Source: Metarhizobium sp039808465 | GTDB lineage: Bacteria > Pseudomonadota > Alphaproteobacteria > Rhizobiales > Rhizobiaceae | DNA: 31,723 bases | Direction of reading: 5' to 3' | Assembly: GCA_039808465.1 (NCBI GenBank) | Contig: JBDHTA010000025.1 | Span: forward strand, 1 to 31,723 | Part shown: one piece after another, positions 14,416 through 21,547 of the stretch | Layout of the letters: each line of letters opens with the position of its first letter | Position numbering within the stretch: position 1 is the first letter of the stretch | Translations under genes and position numbers: made by a program | Notes under the pieces: generated by a model | What the model was told of the DNA's origin: nothing | What the model saw: only the letters and a program-made list of their open reading frames with translations | Databases searched by the model: none

Positions 14416-15336
14416 ATGCCCGCATTCGAATTCCTGACGGTCGACGTCTTCACCACAGAACGCTTTCGCGGCAATCCGCTCGCCGTCTTTCCCGACGCGC
14501 GCGGGCTGGCGAGCGAGACGATGCAGGCGATCGCCGCCGAATTCGGCTATTCCGAAATCACCTTCGTCCTGCCGCCGGAAGATCCGGAGAACCACGCCCG
14601 CGTGCGGATTTTCACGCCGACGGCGGAAATCCCCTTTGCCGGTCACCCGAATGTCGGCACCGCCTTCATTCTTGGCCGCATGCCCGGGATTTTCGGCAAG
14701 CCGGTCAGGGATCACCTGCGCTTCGAGGAAAAGGCCGGGCTGGTCAGCGTCGATCTGCGCCGGGTGGACGGTTCGGTCACCGGCGCGACAATCCGGGCGC
14801 CGCAACCGCTGACGGCGGGCGAAACCGTCGAACCCGGACTGGTCGCCCGGTGCGCCTCGCTGGATCCGGCTCTTATCGCGTTGCGCGCCCATCCGCCCCG
14901 CTTCGTTTCGGTCGGCCTGCCCTTCGCCGTGGCGGAGCTGGAAAGCGAGGCGGCGCTGGCCGCCGCCCGGCCCAATCTCGCCGTCTTCCACGAAGCGCTG
15001 ACGCGCCATCGCGGCACCCAACCCGATTTCTCGCTGTTTCTCTACGTGCGCGACGCGGGCAATCCGGCAAAGCTGAGGACGCGGATGTTCGCCCCGCTCG
15101 ACAATGTGATGGAGGATCCCGCCACCGGCAGCGCCTCGGCGGCGCTCGGCGCCTATCTCGCCAGCCTGATGCCGGAAAGCGACGCCACCATCGGCTTCGA
15201 GCTGGAACAGGGCGTGGAGATGGGCAGGCGCAGCCTGATTTCCCTCTCCGTCACCAAACGCGGCGGTCAGGTCACCGATATCTTCATCAGCGGCGATTGC
15301 GTGAACGTCATGCGCGGCACCATCGCAACCTCATGA
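14416..15336 (+). CDS. PhzF-family isomerase
   Basis: The 306-residue protein belongs to the PhzF / YddE / diaminopimelate-epimerase-like fold. It has FLTVDVFTTERFRGNPLAVF at the N-terminus, the putative catalytic Glu47 in GYSEITFV, RIFTPTAEIPFAGHPNVGTA and the second-half DPATGSASAALGAYLA. PhzF itself isomerises a phenazine precursor, but no phenazine genes are here and most chromosomal family members have unknown substrates. The start follows a very strong AGGAGGAG site that lies within an inverted repeat (14392-14409). The 3' end overlaps a convergent small gene by 6 bp. Confidence 0.9.
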   Translation: MPAFEFLTVDVFTTERFRGNPLAVFPDARGLASETMQAIAAEFGYSEITFVLPPEDPENHARVRIFTPTAEIPFAGHPNVGTAFILGRMPGIFGKPVRDHLRFEEKAGLVSVDLRRVDGSVTGATIRAPQPLTAGETVEPGLVARCASLDPALIALRAHPPRFVSVGLPFAVAELESEAALAAARPNLAVFHEALTRHRGTQPDFSLFLYVRDAGNPAKLRTRMFAPLDNVMEDPATGSASAALGAYLASLMPESDATIGFELEQGVEMGRRSLISLSVTKRGGQVTDIFISGDCVNVMRGTIATS

Positions 15337-15498
15337 GGACACCGCCTCGCGCAGCACGATCGTCAGCATCACCGCCGCGAAGGCGAACAGGCCGATCTTC
15401 CAGAAGTCGCGGCGGCGCGTCAGGCCCGGCAGGCCGAGCGGCCGGACAATATGCGCCGCCATGACGAGAAGCAGCAGCAGCATGATGATTTTCGTCAA
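15331..15498 (-). CDS. Small membrane protein, 55 aa, TTG start
   Basis: Below common length cut-offs, the minus strand encodes 55 residues starting MTKIIMLLLLLVMAAH and ending VLREAVSS. The best start is TTG at 15496-15498, preceded by AAGGACTG at good spacing; an internal ATG would remove five residues. Two hydrophobic segments (about residues 4-16 and 35-50) flank a basic GLPGLTRRRDFWK stretch, so a small inner-membrane protein with a short positively charged loop is expected. I recall similar uncharacterised short proteins in rhizobia but can name no family. The stop codon overlaps the end of phzF by 6 bp tail to tail. Confidence 0.7.
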   Translation of the reverse strand: MTKIIMLLLLLVMAAHIVRPLGLPGLTRRRDFWKIGLFAFAAVMLTIVLREAVSS

Positions 15499-15649
15499 TT
15501 TTTCAGTCCTTGCATAAAACCCGCACCCGCCGTCATACAGCCGCCGGATTCATTCGTCAGCCCACTTCCGTCCGCGTTTCGCATCCGGCGCAAGCATGGC
15601 TCCATATTGCCGTGATTGGATGCCCGCCAATGTTTCGGTATAGGTGCAC

Positions 15650-16933
15650 ATGACCCGCAATATCCTTCCCGTTCTGGCGCTGCTCATCGGCACCCTGTTC
15701 CTGTTTCTCGGCAACGGGCTTCACGGCCTGCTGCTGCCCATGCGCGGCGCAAACGAGGGCTATTCGACGACGCTGCTCGGCCTGCTCGGCACCTCCTGGG
15801 CCACCGGCTTCGTGCTCGGCTGTCTGCTGGCGCCGCTCGTCGTGCGCCGCGTCGGCCATGTGCGCGCCTTCAGCGGCTTCATTTCGCTGCTCGCCATCAA
15901 TGCCCTGCTGACCGGCATCTTCGTCAACGATATCGGCTGGGTGGCGCTGCGCGCCATCACCGGCTTCTCGACGGCGGGCTGCTCGATGATCATCGAAAGC
16001 TGGCTGAACGAGCGCGCCACCAACAAGACGCGCGGCATGATCTTCTCGCTCTATATCAGCATCACGCTGGTCGGCTCGGTCGGCGGCCAGCTCGTCGTGG
16101 CGCTCGGCGATGTCATGACCGCAATCCTGTTCATGGCCTGCGGCGTCTTCTATTGCGTCGCCATGCTGCCGACGACGCTGTCCACCGCCGCCTCGCCGCA
16201 ACCGCTGCAAACGGTGAAGCTCGACCTGCCCGCCCTGTTCCGCAACTCGCCGGTCTCCTTCATCGGCATCCTGCTGGTCGGCATCGCCAACGGCGCTTTC
16301 GGCACCCTTGGCGCGGTGTTCGGGGCCGCCGCCGGTTTCGACCAGAGCACCGTCGCCATCATGATGAGCGTGGCGGTCTTCTCCGGCGCGCTGATGCAGT
16401 TTCCGGCGGGCCGCATGTCCGACCGCATGGACCGCCGCTATGTGCTGGCGGGCCTGTCAGCCGTCGCCGCGCTGTCCGGCCTGCTGTTCTTCGTGCTCAC
16501 GCCCTTCGATGTCACCTGGCTCTTCGTTCTCGTCGCCATCTACGGCGCAACCGCCAACGCGCTCTACCCGATCGCCGTCGCCCATGCCAACGACTTCGCA
16601 GCGCCCGAGGATTTCGTGAAGGTTTCCGGCGGGCTGCTCCTGCTTTACGGCTTCGGCACCATCATCGGCCCCACGCTCGGCGGCCCCGTGATGTCGGCGC
16701 TCGGCCCCTATGCGCTGTTTACCGTCACCGCGCTCGCGCATGTGCTGATCACCGCCTATGCCATCATCCGCAGCCGCAAGCGCGCGCCTGTGCCCGCCAG
16801 CGACCGCGATACCTTCACCAGCATCACCACCGGCCCGCTGACCACGCCGGAAAGCCTGTCGCTCAGTCCGCGCGCCGCACCCCTGCCGGAAGGTGATTCT
16901 CCCGAAGAGCAATATCCAGGAGCCGCGATATGA
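15650..16933 (+). CDS. MFS permease, YcaD-like
   Basis: The 427-residue protein has 12 hydrophobic segments spread along residues 5-390 and the MFS loop between helices 2 and 3 (APLVVRRVGHVRAF). It also has a distinctive AGCSMIIESWLNE-type segment (TAGCSMIIESWLNERATN) typical of the YcaD subgroup, and a mid-protein PAGRMSDRMDRRYVL repeat of the MFS motif. The C-terminus beyond residue 395 is soluble and Ser/Pro-rich. Substrate is unknown. Both GTG at 15644 and ATG at 15650 are possible starts with weak ribosome sites; I take the ATG. Its stop overlaps the start of the DUF1192 gene (ATGA), so the two are translationally coupled. Confidence 0.88.
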   Translation: MTRNILPVLALLIGTLFLFLGNGLHGLLLPMRGANEGYSTTLLGLLGTSWATGFVLGCLLAPLVVRRVGHVRAFSGFISLLAINALLTGIFVNDIGWVALRAITGFSTAGCSMIIESWLNERATNKTRGMIFSLYISITLVGSVGGQLVVALGDVMTAILFMACGVFYCVAMLPTTLSTAASPQPLQTVKLDLPALFRNSPVSFIGILLVGIANGAFGTLGAVFGAAAGFDQSTVAIMMSVAVFSGALMQFPAGRMSDRMDRRYVLAGLSAVAALSGLLFFVLTPFDVTWLFVLVAIYGATANALYPIAVAHANDFAAPEDFVKVSGGLLLLYGFGTIIGPTLGGPVMSALGPYALFTVTALAHVLITAYAIIRSRKRAPVPASDRDTFTSITTGPLTTPESLSLSPRAAPLPEGDSPEEQYPGAAI

Positions 16934-17121
16934 CCGGATTCGACGAGGAAAGACCGAAAAAACCCGTATCCCATGACATCGGCTGCGACATTTCAATGCT
17001 CTCGGCCGACGAGCTGACGGCGCGGATCGCCCTTCTGGAAGCGGAAATCGATCGCCTGAAAACCGGGCGCGCCGCCAAGGCCGCCGGGCGGCTGGCCGCC
17101 GAAAGCCTGTTCAAAAAATAG
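16930..17121 (+). CDS. DUF1192 small coiled-coil protein
   Basis: The 63-residue product matches the alphaproteobacterial DUF1192 pattern: an acidic/basic N-terminus (DEERPKKPVSHDIGCDIS) and then LSADELTARIALLEAEIDRL, a short amphipathic coiled-coil helix, ending in an Ala/Lys/Arg-rich tail. It is cytoplasmic and has no known function. The ATG overlaps the MFS stop codon by 4 bp, so expression should follow the permease. No terminator is visible immediately downstream; the next is at 17300-17328. Confidence 0.85.
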   Translation: MTGFDEERPKKPVSHDIGCDISMLSADELTARIALLEAEIDRLKTGRAAKAAGRLAAESLFKK

Positions 17122-17145
17122 ATCAAAAAAATCGTCCTGCCCTTA

Positions 17146-17174
17146 TTGACACAAGAAGAACGGGATTTTTTACT
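17146..17174 (+). promoter_or_regulatory. Promoter-like sequence before the candidate sRNA
   Basis: A perfect TTGACA (17146-17151), a 17-bp spacer and TTTACT (17169-17174) form a good sigma-70-type promoter. A transcript would begin at about 17181. Confidence 0.55.
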
Positions 17175-17180
17175 TTGGAA

Positions 17181-17328
17181 ATACGGATATTTACTAAATA
17201 TTAAGCTTCATCGTTCATGAATGGGGCTACCCGGTCCTGCCGGGCTCAGACAGTTTCACCGCTTGGCGAATTGGTCTGATTTCTCCCTGTTTTACCTTGA
17301 GAGCCGCCCTTTCGCGGCTCTTTTTTTT
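17181..17328 (+). ncRNA. Candidate small RNA
   Basis: Between a TTGACA promoter and an intrinsic terminator lie about 148 nt without a convincing ORF. Three hairpins are visible: CCCGG/CCGGG (17230-17244), TCAGAC/GTCTGA with inner TTC-CC/GG-GAA pairs (17246-17279), and the terminator stem (17300-17321). This is the layout of a trans-acting sRNA. The terminator could instead end read-through from the MFS/DUF1192 operon. I cannot assign an Rfam family. Confidence 0.5.
17300..17328 (+). terminator. Rho-independent terminator
   Basis: AGAGCCGC (17300-17307) and GCGGCTCT (17314-17321) form a perfect stem with a 6-nt loop, followed by an unbroken T run to 17328. This is the strongest intrinsic terminator in the window. 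Confidence 0.9.
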
Positions 17329-17359
17329 GCGCTTCACGAAGCTGTGAAAGTTGTGGGAA

Positions 17360-17374
17360 TTAACCTTTGATTAA
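17360..17374. promoter_or_regulatory. CtrA-type binding box
   Basis: TTAA (17360-17363), 7 bp, TTAA (17371-17374) is an exact match to the full alphaproteobacterial CtrA consensus TTAA-N7-TTAA. It is about 125 bp upstream of the DUF1465 start codon in a window that is otherwise very GC-rich, so a chance match is unlikely but possible in this A/T-rich patch. Confidence 0.6.
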
Positions 17375-17381
17375 GAAACAA

Positions 17382-17430
17382 CTTGCGCTTTTTCTTTAAA
17401 GATACCATTTTATGAGGTGAAAAGCGCAAG
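17382..17430 (+). repeat. 11-bp perfect inverted repeat in the DUF1465 leader
   Basis: CTTGCGCTTTT (17382-17392) is the exact complement of AAAAGCGCAAG (17420-17430), with 27 bp between. A second 7-bp stem, AAGCGGC (17428-17434) with GCCGCTT (17446-17452), shares three bases with it, so the two structures compete at their junction. Confidence 0.7.
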
Positions 17431-17498
17431 CGGCGAAACCATTTGGCCGCTTACGGCATTAGTTGACCGACGTGATGCGTTGAACAGGGAATACGATA

Positions 17499-18014
17499 AT
17501 GTCAGAGCTTGGATTGAACACGATCAGCTTTGCCGGGCGCGTGGCGTCCTCAGCACAGTTCAAGGCATTGTATGCCGAAGGAATGGCGCTGGTGGAGGAA
17601 ACCGCAAGCTATCTCGACGGCCAGGGCCGCGCCGCCTCCAAGGTGCTGCCGCGCATGGCCTCGGTGCTCTATGCGGCTGAATCCATGCGCCTGACCACGC
17701 GGCTGATGCAGATGGCATCCTGGCTCTTGCTGCAACGCGCCGTCAACAATGGCGAGATGACCCGCGAGCAGGTGATTTCCGAAAAGAGCAAGGTGCGCCT
17801 CGACAGCTTCAACGTCGACCGCAACGCGCCGGGCTGGAACGACCTGCCGGAATCCTTCCGCGATCTCGTGGAACGCTCGCTGCGCCTGCAAAACCGCGTC
17901 GCCCTGCTGGACCGTGAAATCTACCGTCCGTCCGACGACGGCGCCAGCCACGACAACCAGAACAGCGTTCAGGCCCAGATCGACCTGTTGCAGACCGCCT
18001 TCGGCAGCAACTGA
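17499..18014 (+). CDS. DUF1465 family protein
   Basis: The 171-residue product matches the alphaproteobacterial DUF1465 family: FAGRVASSAQFKALYAEGM, LVEETASYLDGQGR, VLYAAESMRLTTRLMQMASW, and a C-terminal LVERSLRLQNRVALLDREIY helix. The sequence is mostly alpha-helical and soluble, with no signal peptide. Family function is unknown to me. The ribosome site is a modest CAGGGA. The gene has its own long, structured leader with a CtrA-type box, hinting at cell-cycle-dependent expression, and it ends in an intrinsic terminator. Confidence 0.88.
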   Translation: MSELGLNTISFAGRVASSAQFKALYAEGMALVEETASYLDGQGRAASKVLPRMASVLYAAESMRLTTRLMQMASWLLLQRAVNNGEMTREQVISEKSKVRLDSFNVDRNAPGWNDLPESFRDLVERSLRLQNRVALLDREIYRPSDDGASHDNQNSVQAQIDLLQTAFGSN

Positions 18015-18049
18015 CCGTCCGCATCCCCTTCTGTTCAGCACCTCCTCAG

Positions 18050-18076
18050 CGCTCCGGTTCCCGCCGGAGCGTTTTT
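18050..18076 (+). terminator. DUF1465 terminator
   Basis: CGCTCCGG (18050-18057) and CCGGAGCG (18064-18071) form a perfect stem with a 6-nt loop followed by TTTTT. Confidence 0.88.
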
Positions 18077-18104
18077 CTGTATCCGGCTTCCGCCAGCATG
18101 CGGA

Positions 18105-18136
18105 CGCAAAAAAGCCCGGACGAAGCCGGGCCTTTT
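18105..18136 (-). terminator. rpmE terminator
   Basis: On the minus strand GCCCGG (18126-18131) pairs with CCGGGC (18114-18119) and is followed by TTTTTTGCG. A/T pairs extend the stem past a one-base bulge. It faces the rpmE gene. Confidence 0.85.
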
Positions 18137-18163
18137 AAAATTCCTTCGATGTCCGCAAGCGGA

Positions 18164-18385
18164 TTAGAGGCCAAGGCCGCCGAAACGCTTGTTGAACTTG
18201 GAAACGCGGCCGCCGCGGTCCATGAGCTGCTGGTTGCCGCCCGTCCAGGCCGGGTGCGACTTGGAATCGATTTCGAGATTCATGACAGCGCCTTCCGAGC
18301 CCCAGGTGGAGCGGGTTTCGTATTCGGTGCCGTCGGTCATGACTACCTTGATGACGTGGTAGTCGGGATGGATGTCAGCCTTCAT
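18164..18385 (-). CDS. rpmE: 50S ribosomal protein L31
   Basis: The 73-residue product begins MKADIHPDYHVIKVVMTDG and contains TRSTWGSEG, IDSKSHPAWTGG and RGGRVSKFNKRFG, which identify L31. It has no cysteine at all, so the zinc-binding C-x2-C pairs of the zinc form are absent. The start at 18383-18385 follows an AGGAAG ribosome site; the frame is open further upstream but unrelated to L31. It is a single gene with its own terminator, divergent from the ABC transporter. Confidence 0.96.
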   Translation of the reverse strand: MKADIHPDYHVIKVVMTDGTEYETRSTWGSEGAVMNLEIDSKSHPAWTGGNQQLMDRGGRVSKFNKRFGGLGL

Positions 18386-18575
18386 GTCAATCTTCCTGAG
18401 ATGGCAGGGTCCATTTGTCGCAATCCATTGCGGCAACCGAACCGATTGAATAAACAAAGCCGCAGTCCGCAGGGCCACGGCTTCCCAATTCGATGCCGTG
18501 CCTATACATGAAGGCCGCAAGGATAACAAGTGCCCCGCGCGCCAAAGCTCCGGCGCGCAGGGGAAGATTGGAGGC

Positions 18576-20357
18576 ATGGTGGCAGAGATCGATCGAACGG
18601 ATAAACGGAAGCGCCGCTCCGTGGCGCCTCTGGCGAGGCTGCTGCCCTATCTGACGCGGTATCGCGGCCTTGTCGCGGGCGCGCTGGTGTTCCTGACGCT
18701 GGCCGCCGCCGCGACGCTGGCGCTGCCGCTGGCCATCCGCCGCATGGTCGATCACGGCTTCAACCAGACCGACCCCAGCTTCATCAACAGCTATTTCGGC
18801 ATGCTGATCGCCATGGCCGTGGTTCTCGCGCTGGCCAGCGCCATGCGCTATTACTATGTCATTACGCTCGGCGAGCGCATCGTCGCCGATCTGCGCCGCG
18901 ACGTCTTCGATCACGTCACGCATCTGTCGCCCGCCTTCTACGACGTCAACCAGTCCGGCGAGATCGTCTCGCGCCTGACGGCCGATACGACGCAGATCAA
19001 GTCCGCCGTCGGCGCCACCGCGTCCACGGCGCTGCGCAACCTGATCCTGTGTCTTGGCGCCATGGGCATGATGATCTTCACCAGCCCGAAACTGTCGAGC
19101 CTGGCGCTGGGCGCCATTCCGCTGATCGTCTTTCCGCTGGTCGGCTTCGGCCGCTCGGTGCGCTCGCGCTCGCGCGCCGCGCAGGACACGCTGGCGGACG
19201 CCTCCGCCTATGCGAGCGAATCGATTGCCGCGGCCCGCACCGTGCAGGCCTTCAACGGCGAACAGACCGCCGTGGCCCGCTATGGCGGCGCCGTGGAAAA
19301 CGCCTATGAGGCGGCCCGCGCCGCCATCAAGTCGCGCGCGCTGCTGACCGGCATCGCCATTGCCCTGATCTTTTCCAGCGTCGTCGGCGTGCTGTGGTTC
19401 GGCGCGCAAAGCGTGCTGGCGGGCACGATGACGGCGGGCACGCTCGGCCAGTTCCTGCTCTATTCGGTAATTGCCGCAAGCTCGCTCGGCGCGCTTTCGG
19501 AAGTCTGGGGGGAAATGTCGCAGGCCGCGGGCGCCACCGAGCGCCTGACCGAGCTTCTCACCGAAGTTCCCGCCATCCGCGCCCCGCAAAAGCCCGCCGC
19601 CCTGCCGCAGCCCGCCGAAGGCGCGGTGCGCTTTTCCGCCGTGCATTTCGCTTATCCCTCGCGGCCGGGCAAGGAAATGCTGGCGGGCGTCGATTTCAGC
19701 GTCCGCCCCGGTGAGACCGTCGCCATCGTCGGCCCATCGGGCGCTGGCAAGAGCACGATTCTCTCGCTGATCCTGCGCTTCTACGACACCACCTCGGGCA
19801 TGGTTGCCGTCGACGGCATCGATGTGCGCGCAGCCGATCCGCATGCGCTGCGCCAGCGCATCGCCATCGTGCCGCAGGATGTGACGGTATTCGCGGGCAG
19901 CATTCACGACAACATCGCCTTCGGCCTGCCGGACGCCTCGCGGCAGGCCGTGGAAGCCGCCGCCATCGCCGCGCAGGCCGACGATTTCATTCGCCGCCTC
20001 GAATACGGCTACGATACGCCGGTCGGCGAGCGCGGCGTGACGCTTTCCGGCGGCCAGCGCCAACGCATCGCCATTGCCCGCGCCATCCTGAAAAACGCGC
20101 CGCTGCTGCTCCTGGACGAAGCCACCTCGGCGCTCGACGCCGAAAGCGAAACGCTGGTGCAGAAGGCGCTGGACGGATTGATGGAAAACCGCACCACCAT
20201 CGTCATCGCCCACCGCCTCGCGACGGTGCTGAAGGCCGACCGCATTCTGGTGATGGACAACGGCCGTATCGTCGAGGAAGGCACGCATCAGAGCCTGATC
20301 GAACGCGACGGCCTGTATGCCCGCCTCGCCCGCCTGCAATTCGACGCGGCGGCGTAA
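18576..20357 (+). CDS. ABC exporter, fused permease-ATPase (MsbA-like)
   Basis: The 593-residue half-transporter has six membrane helices in about residues 25-320 and a nucleotide-binding domain from about 345. Motifs are Walker A GPSGAGKST (near 386), Q-loop IVPQD, signature LSGGQRQRIAIAR (near 490), Walker B LLLLDEATSALD (near 510) and the H-loop IVIAHRLAT. This is the type IV exporter layout of lipid, peptide and drug exporters, acting as a dimer; substrate cannot be told. ATG at 18576 with TTGGAGGC is preferred over a GTG start 78 bp upstream. It is divergent from rpmE. Confidence 0.93.
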   Translation: MVAEIDRTDKRKRRSVAPLARLLPYLTRYRGLVAGALVFLTLAAAATLALPLAIRRMVDHGFNQTDPSFINSYFGMLIAMAVVLALASAMRYYYVITLGERIVADLRRDVFDHVTHLSPAFYDVNQSGEIVSRLTADTTQIKSAVGATASTALRNLILCLGAMGMMIFTSPKLSSLALGAIPLIVFPLVGFGRSVRSRSRAAQDTLADASAYASESIAAARTVQAFNGEQTAVARYGGAVENAYEAARAAIKSRALLTGIAIALIFSSVVGVLWFGAQSVLAGTMTAGTLGQFLLYSVIAASSLGALSEVWGEMSQAAGATERLTELLTEVPAIRAPQKPAALPQPAEGAVRFSAVHFAYPSRPGKEMLAGVDFSVRPGETVAIVGPSGAGKSTILSLILRFYDTTSGMVAVDGIDVRAADPHALRQRIAIVPQDVTVFAGSIHDNIAFGLPDASRQAVEAAAIAAQADDFIRRLEYGYDTPVGERGVTLSGGQRQRIAIARAILKNAPLLLLDEATSALDAESETLVQKALDGLMENRTTIVIAHRLATVLKADRILVMDNGRIVEEGTHQSLIERDGLYARLARLQFDAAA

Positions 20358-20384
20358 GCGGCCAACCCTCTCTGCCTGCCGGCA

Positions 20385-20511
20385 TCTCCCCCACAAGGGG
20401 GGAGAAAGTCAAAGGCTTGCTTTTCCTTCGATTGTTGGATGCTGAAGGGACGGCAACCTCAAGTCCCTCCCCCTTGTGGGGAGGGATTTAGGGAGGGGCC
20501 TTCACCCCTCC
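20385..20511. repeat. Compound palindromic intergenic repeat
   Basis: Three hairpins lie in the gap between the converging ABC and OmpA-like genes: TCTCCCCC/GGGGGAGA (20385-20405), TCCCTCCCC/GGGGAGGGA (20464-20486) and GGAGGGG/CCCCTCC (20492-20511). The first two have near-complementary cores (CCCCCACAAGGGG and CCCCTTGTGGGG), so the block is also a larger inverted repeat. This C/G-run motif with ACAA or TTGT centres recurs widely between rhizobial genes. The last hairpin could terminate the minus-strand operon. Confidence 0.75.
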
Positions 20512-20512
20512 T

Positions 20513-21544
20513 CTACCGCTCCGTCAGCTTCAACTCGATACGACGGTTGGCGTTGCGCGCCTCGGGGCTGTCGCCTTCGGCGATCGGCTGGAACTCGCCG
20601 AAACCGGCGGCAACCAGCCGGTTGGCGGGAACGCCCTTCGAGATCAGGAACTTGACTACCGATGTCGCGCGCGCCGAGGAAAGCTCCCAGTTGTCGGCAT
20701 AGCGGCCGGTTCCGGAGAGCGGCACATTGTCGGTGTGGCCGTCGACGCGCAGCACCCAGTTGATTTCGGAAGGAATTTCGCGGGCGAGATCGAGAAGCGC
20801 GCTGGCGAGCTTGGCCATTTCCTCCTGCCCCGCCGGGTTCAACTCGCTGCCGCCGGAGGGAAACAGCACTTCCGACTGGAAAACGAAGCGGTCGCCGACG
20901 ATGCGGATATTCTCGCGGTCCGACAGGATTTCACGCAGGCGCCCGAAGAAATCCGAGCGGTAGCGGTTCAGTTCCTGCACGCGCTGCGCCAGCGCCACGT
21001 TCAGCCTACGGCCGAGATCGGCGATCTTGGCCTGCGATGTCGCATCCTTGGCTTCCGATGCCTGCAAGGCCTGCTCGATGGCGGCGATCTGGCTGCGCAG
21101 CGCCGCGATCTGCTGGTTGAGCAGTTCCACCTGGCTCAGCGCCCGGCTGCTCACCTGCTTTTCGGCGTCGAGCTGGCCGGTGAGATCGCCGACGCGCTGG
21201 TTGGCGGCCTCGGCATTGCCCGCGCCCGAATCGAGAAGCTGTTGCAGGCGCGAGCGTTCGGTTTCGGAGCTTGCCAGCGTCGATTGCAGGTTGGCGATGG
21301 TGTCTTCCAGATCCTGCTTGCTGCCCTTTTCCAAGGCCAGCAATTGCGTCAGCTCGTTAATCTGCGAATTGAGGCGGCTCAGCACCTCGTCCTTGCCGGT
21401 AATTTCGCGGCTGAGGATGAACTGCGCCAGCACGAAAACCGTGAGCAGGAACATTATGGCGAGCAGCAGCGTCGACAGCGCATCGACGAAGCCCGGCCAG
21501 TAATCCACCCGCCGGTCGCGGCGGCTGTTTTTCGCCAGCGCCAT
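20513..21544 (-). CDS. OmpA/MotB-like peptidoglycan-binding protein with one membrane helix
   Basis: The 343-residue protein has a short basic N-terminus, then one membrane helix (about residues 18-43) with an aspartate at position 21 in YWPGFVDALSTLLL, the place of the proton-binding Asp of MotB. A long coiled-coil-like region (about 47-190) follows, then an OmpA-type domain (about 222-342) with VDGHTDNVPLSG, NWELSSARA and ARNANRRIELKL. The OmpA domain should bind peptidoglycan. It starts 3 bp after the MotA/TolQ-like gene, so the two probably form an ion-driven inner-membrane complex anchored to the wall. No flagellar or Tol genes are adjacent. Exact role unknown. Confidence 0.88.
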   Translation of the reverse strand: MALAKNSRRDRRVDYWPGFVDALSTLLLAIMFLLTVFVLAQFILSREITGKDEVLSRLNSQINELTQLLALEKGSKQDLEDTIANLQSTLASSETERSRLQQLLDSGAGNAEAANQRVGDLTGQLDAEKQVSSRALSQVELLNQQIAALRSQIAAIEQALQASEAKDATSQAKIADLGRRLNVALAQRVQELNRYRSDFFGRLREILSDRENIRIVGDRFVFQSEVLFPSGGSELNPAGQEEMAKLASALLDLAREIPSEINWVLRVDGHTDNVPLSGTGRYADNWELSSARATSVVKFLISKGVPANRLVAAGFGEFQPIAEGDSPEARNANRRIELKLTER

Positions 21545-21547
21545 GGA

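Larger units (their letters stand above)
17122..17498. other. Long regulatory intergenic region before the DUF1465 gene
   Basis: This 377-bp, unusually A/T-rich stretch has no protein gene. It contains a promoter-like pair (17146-17174), a candidate sRNA ending in a strong terminator (17181-17328), a perfect TTAA-N7-TTAA box (17360-17374) and an 11-bp inverted repeat (17382-17430) overlapping a 7-bp one (17428-17452). Confidence 0.75.

Noticed and set aside
14416..15336. Part of a phenazine cluster
   Set aside because: Only a PhzF-fold gene is present; no other phz genes, and stand-alone PhzF-like genes are common.
17191..17206. Second CtrA-like site (TTAC...TTAA)
   Set aside because: Spacing is 6 rather than 7 and one half-site is imperfect.
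18387..20396. 669-codon minus-strand ORF opposite the ABC exporter
   Set aside because: Low-complexity Arg/Gly/Ala/Gln-rich translation with no motifs; shadow of a real gene.
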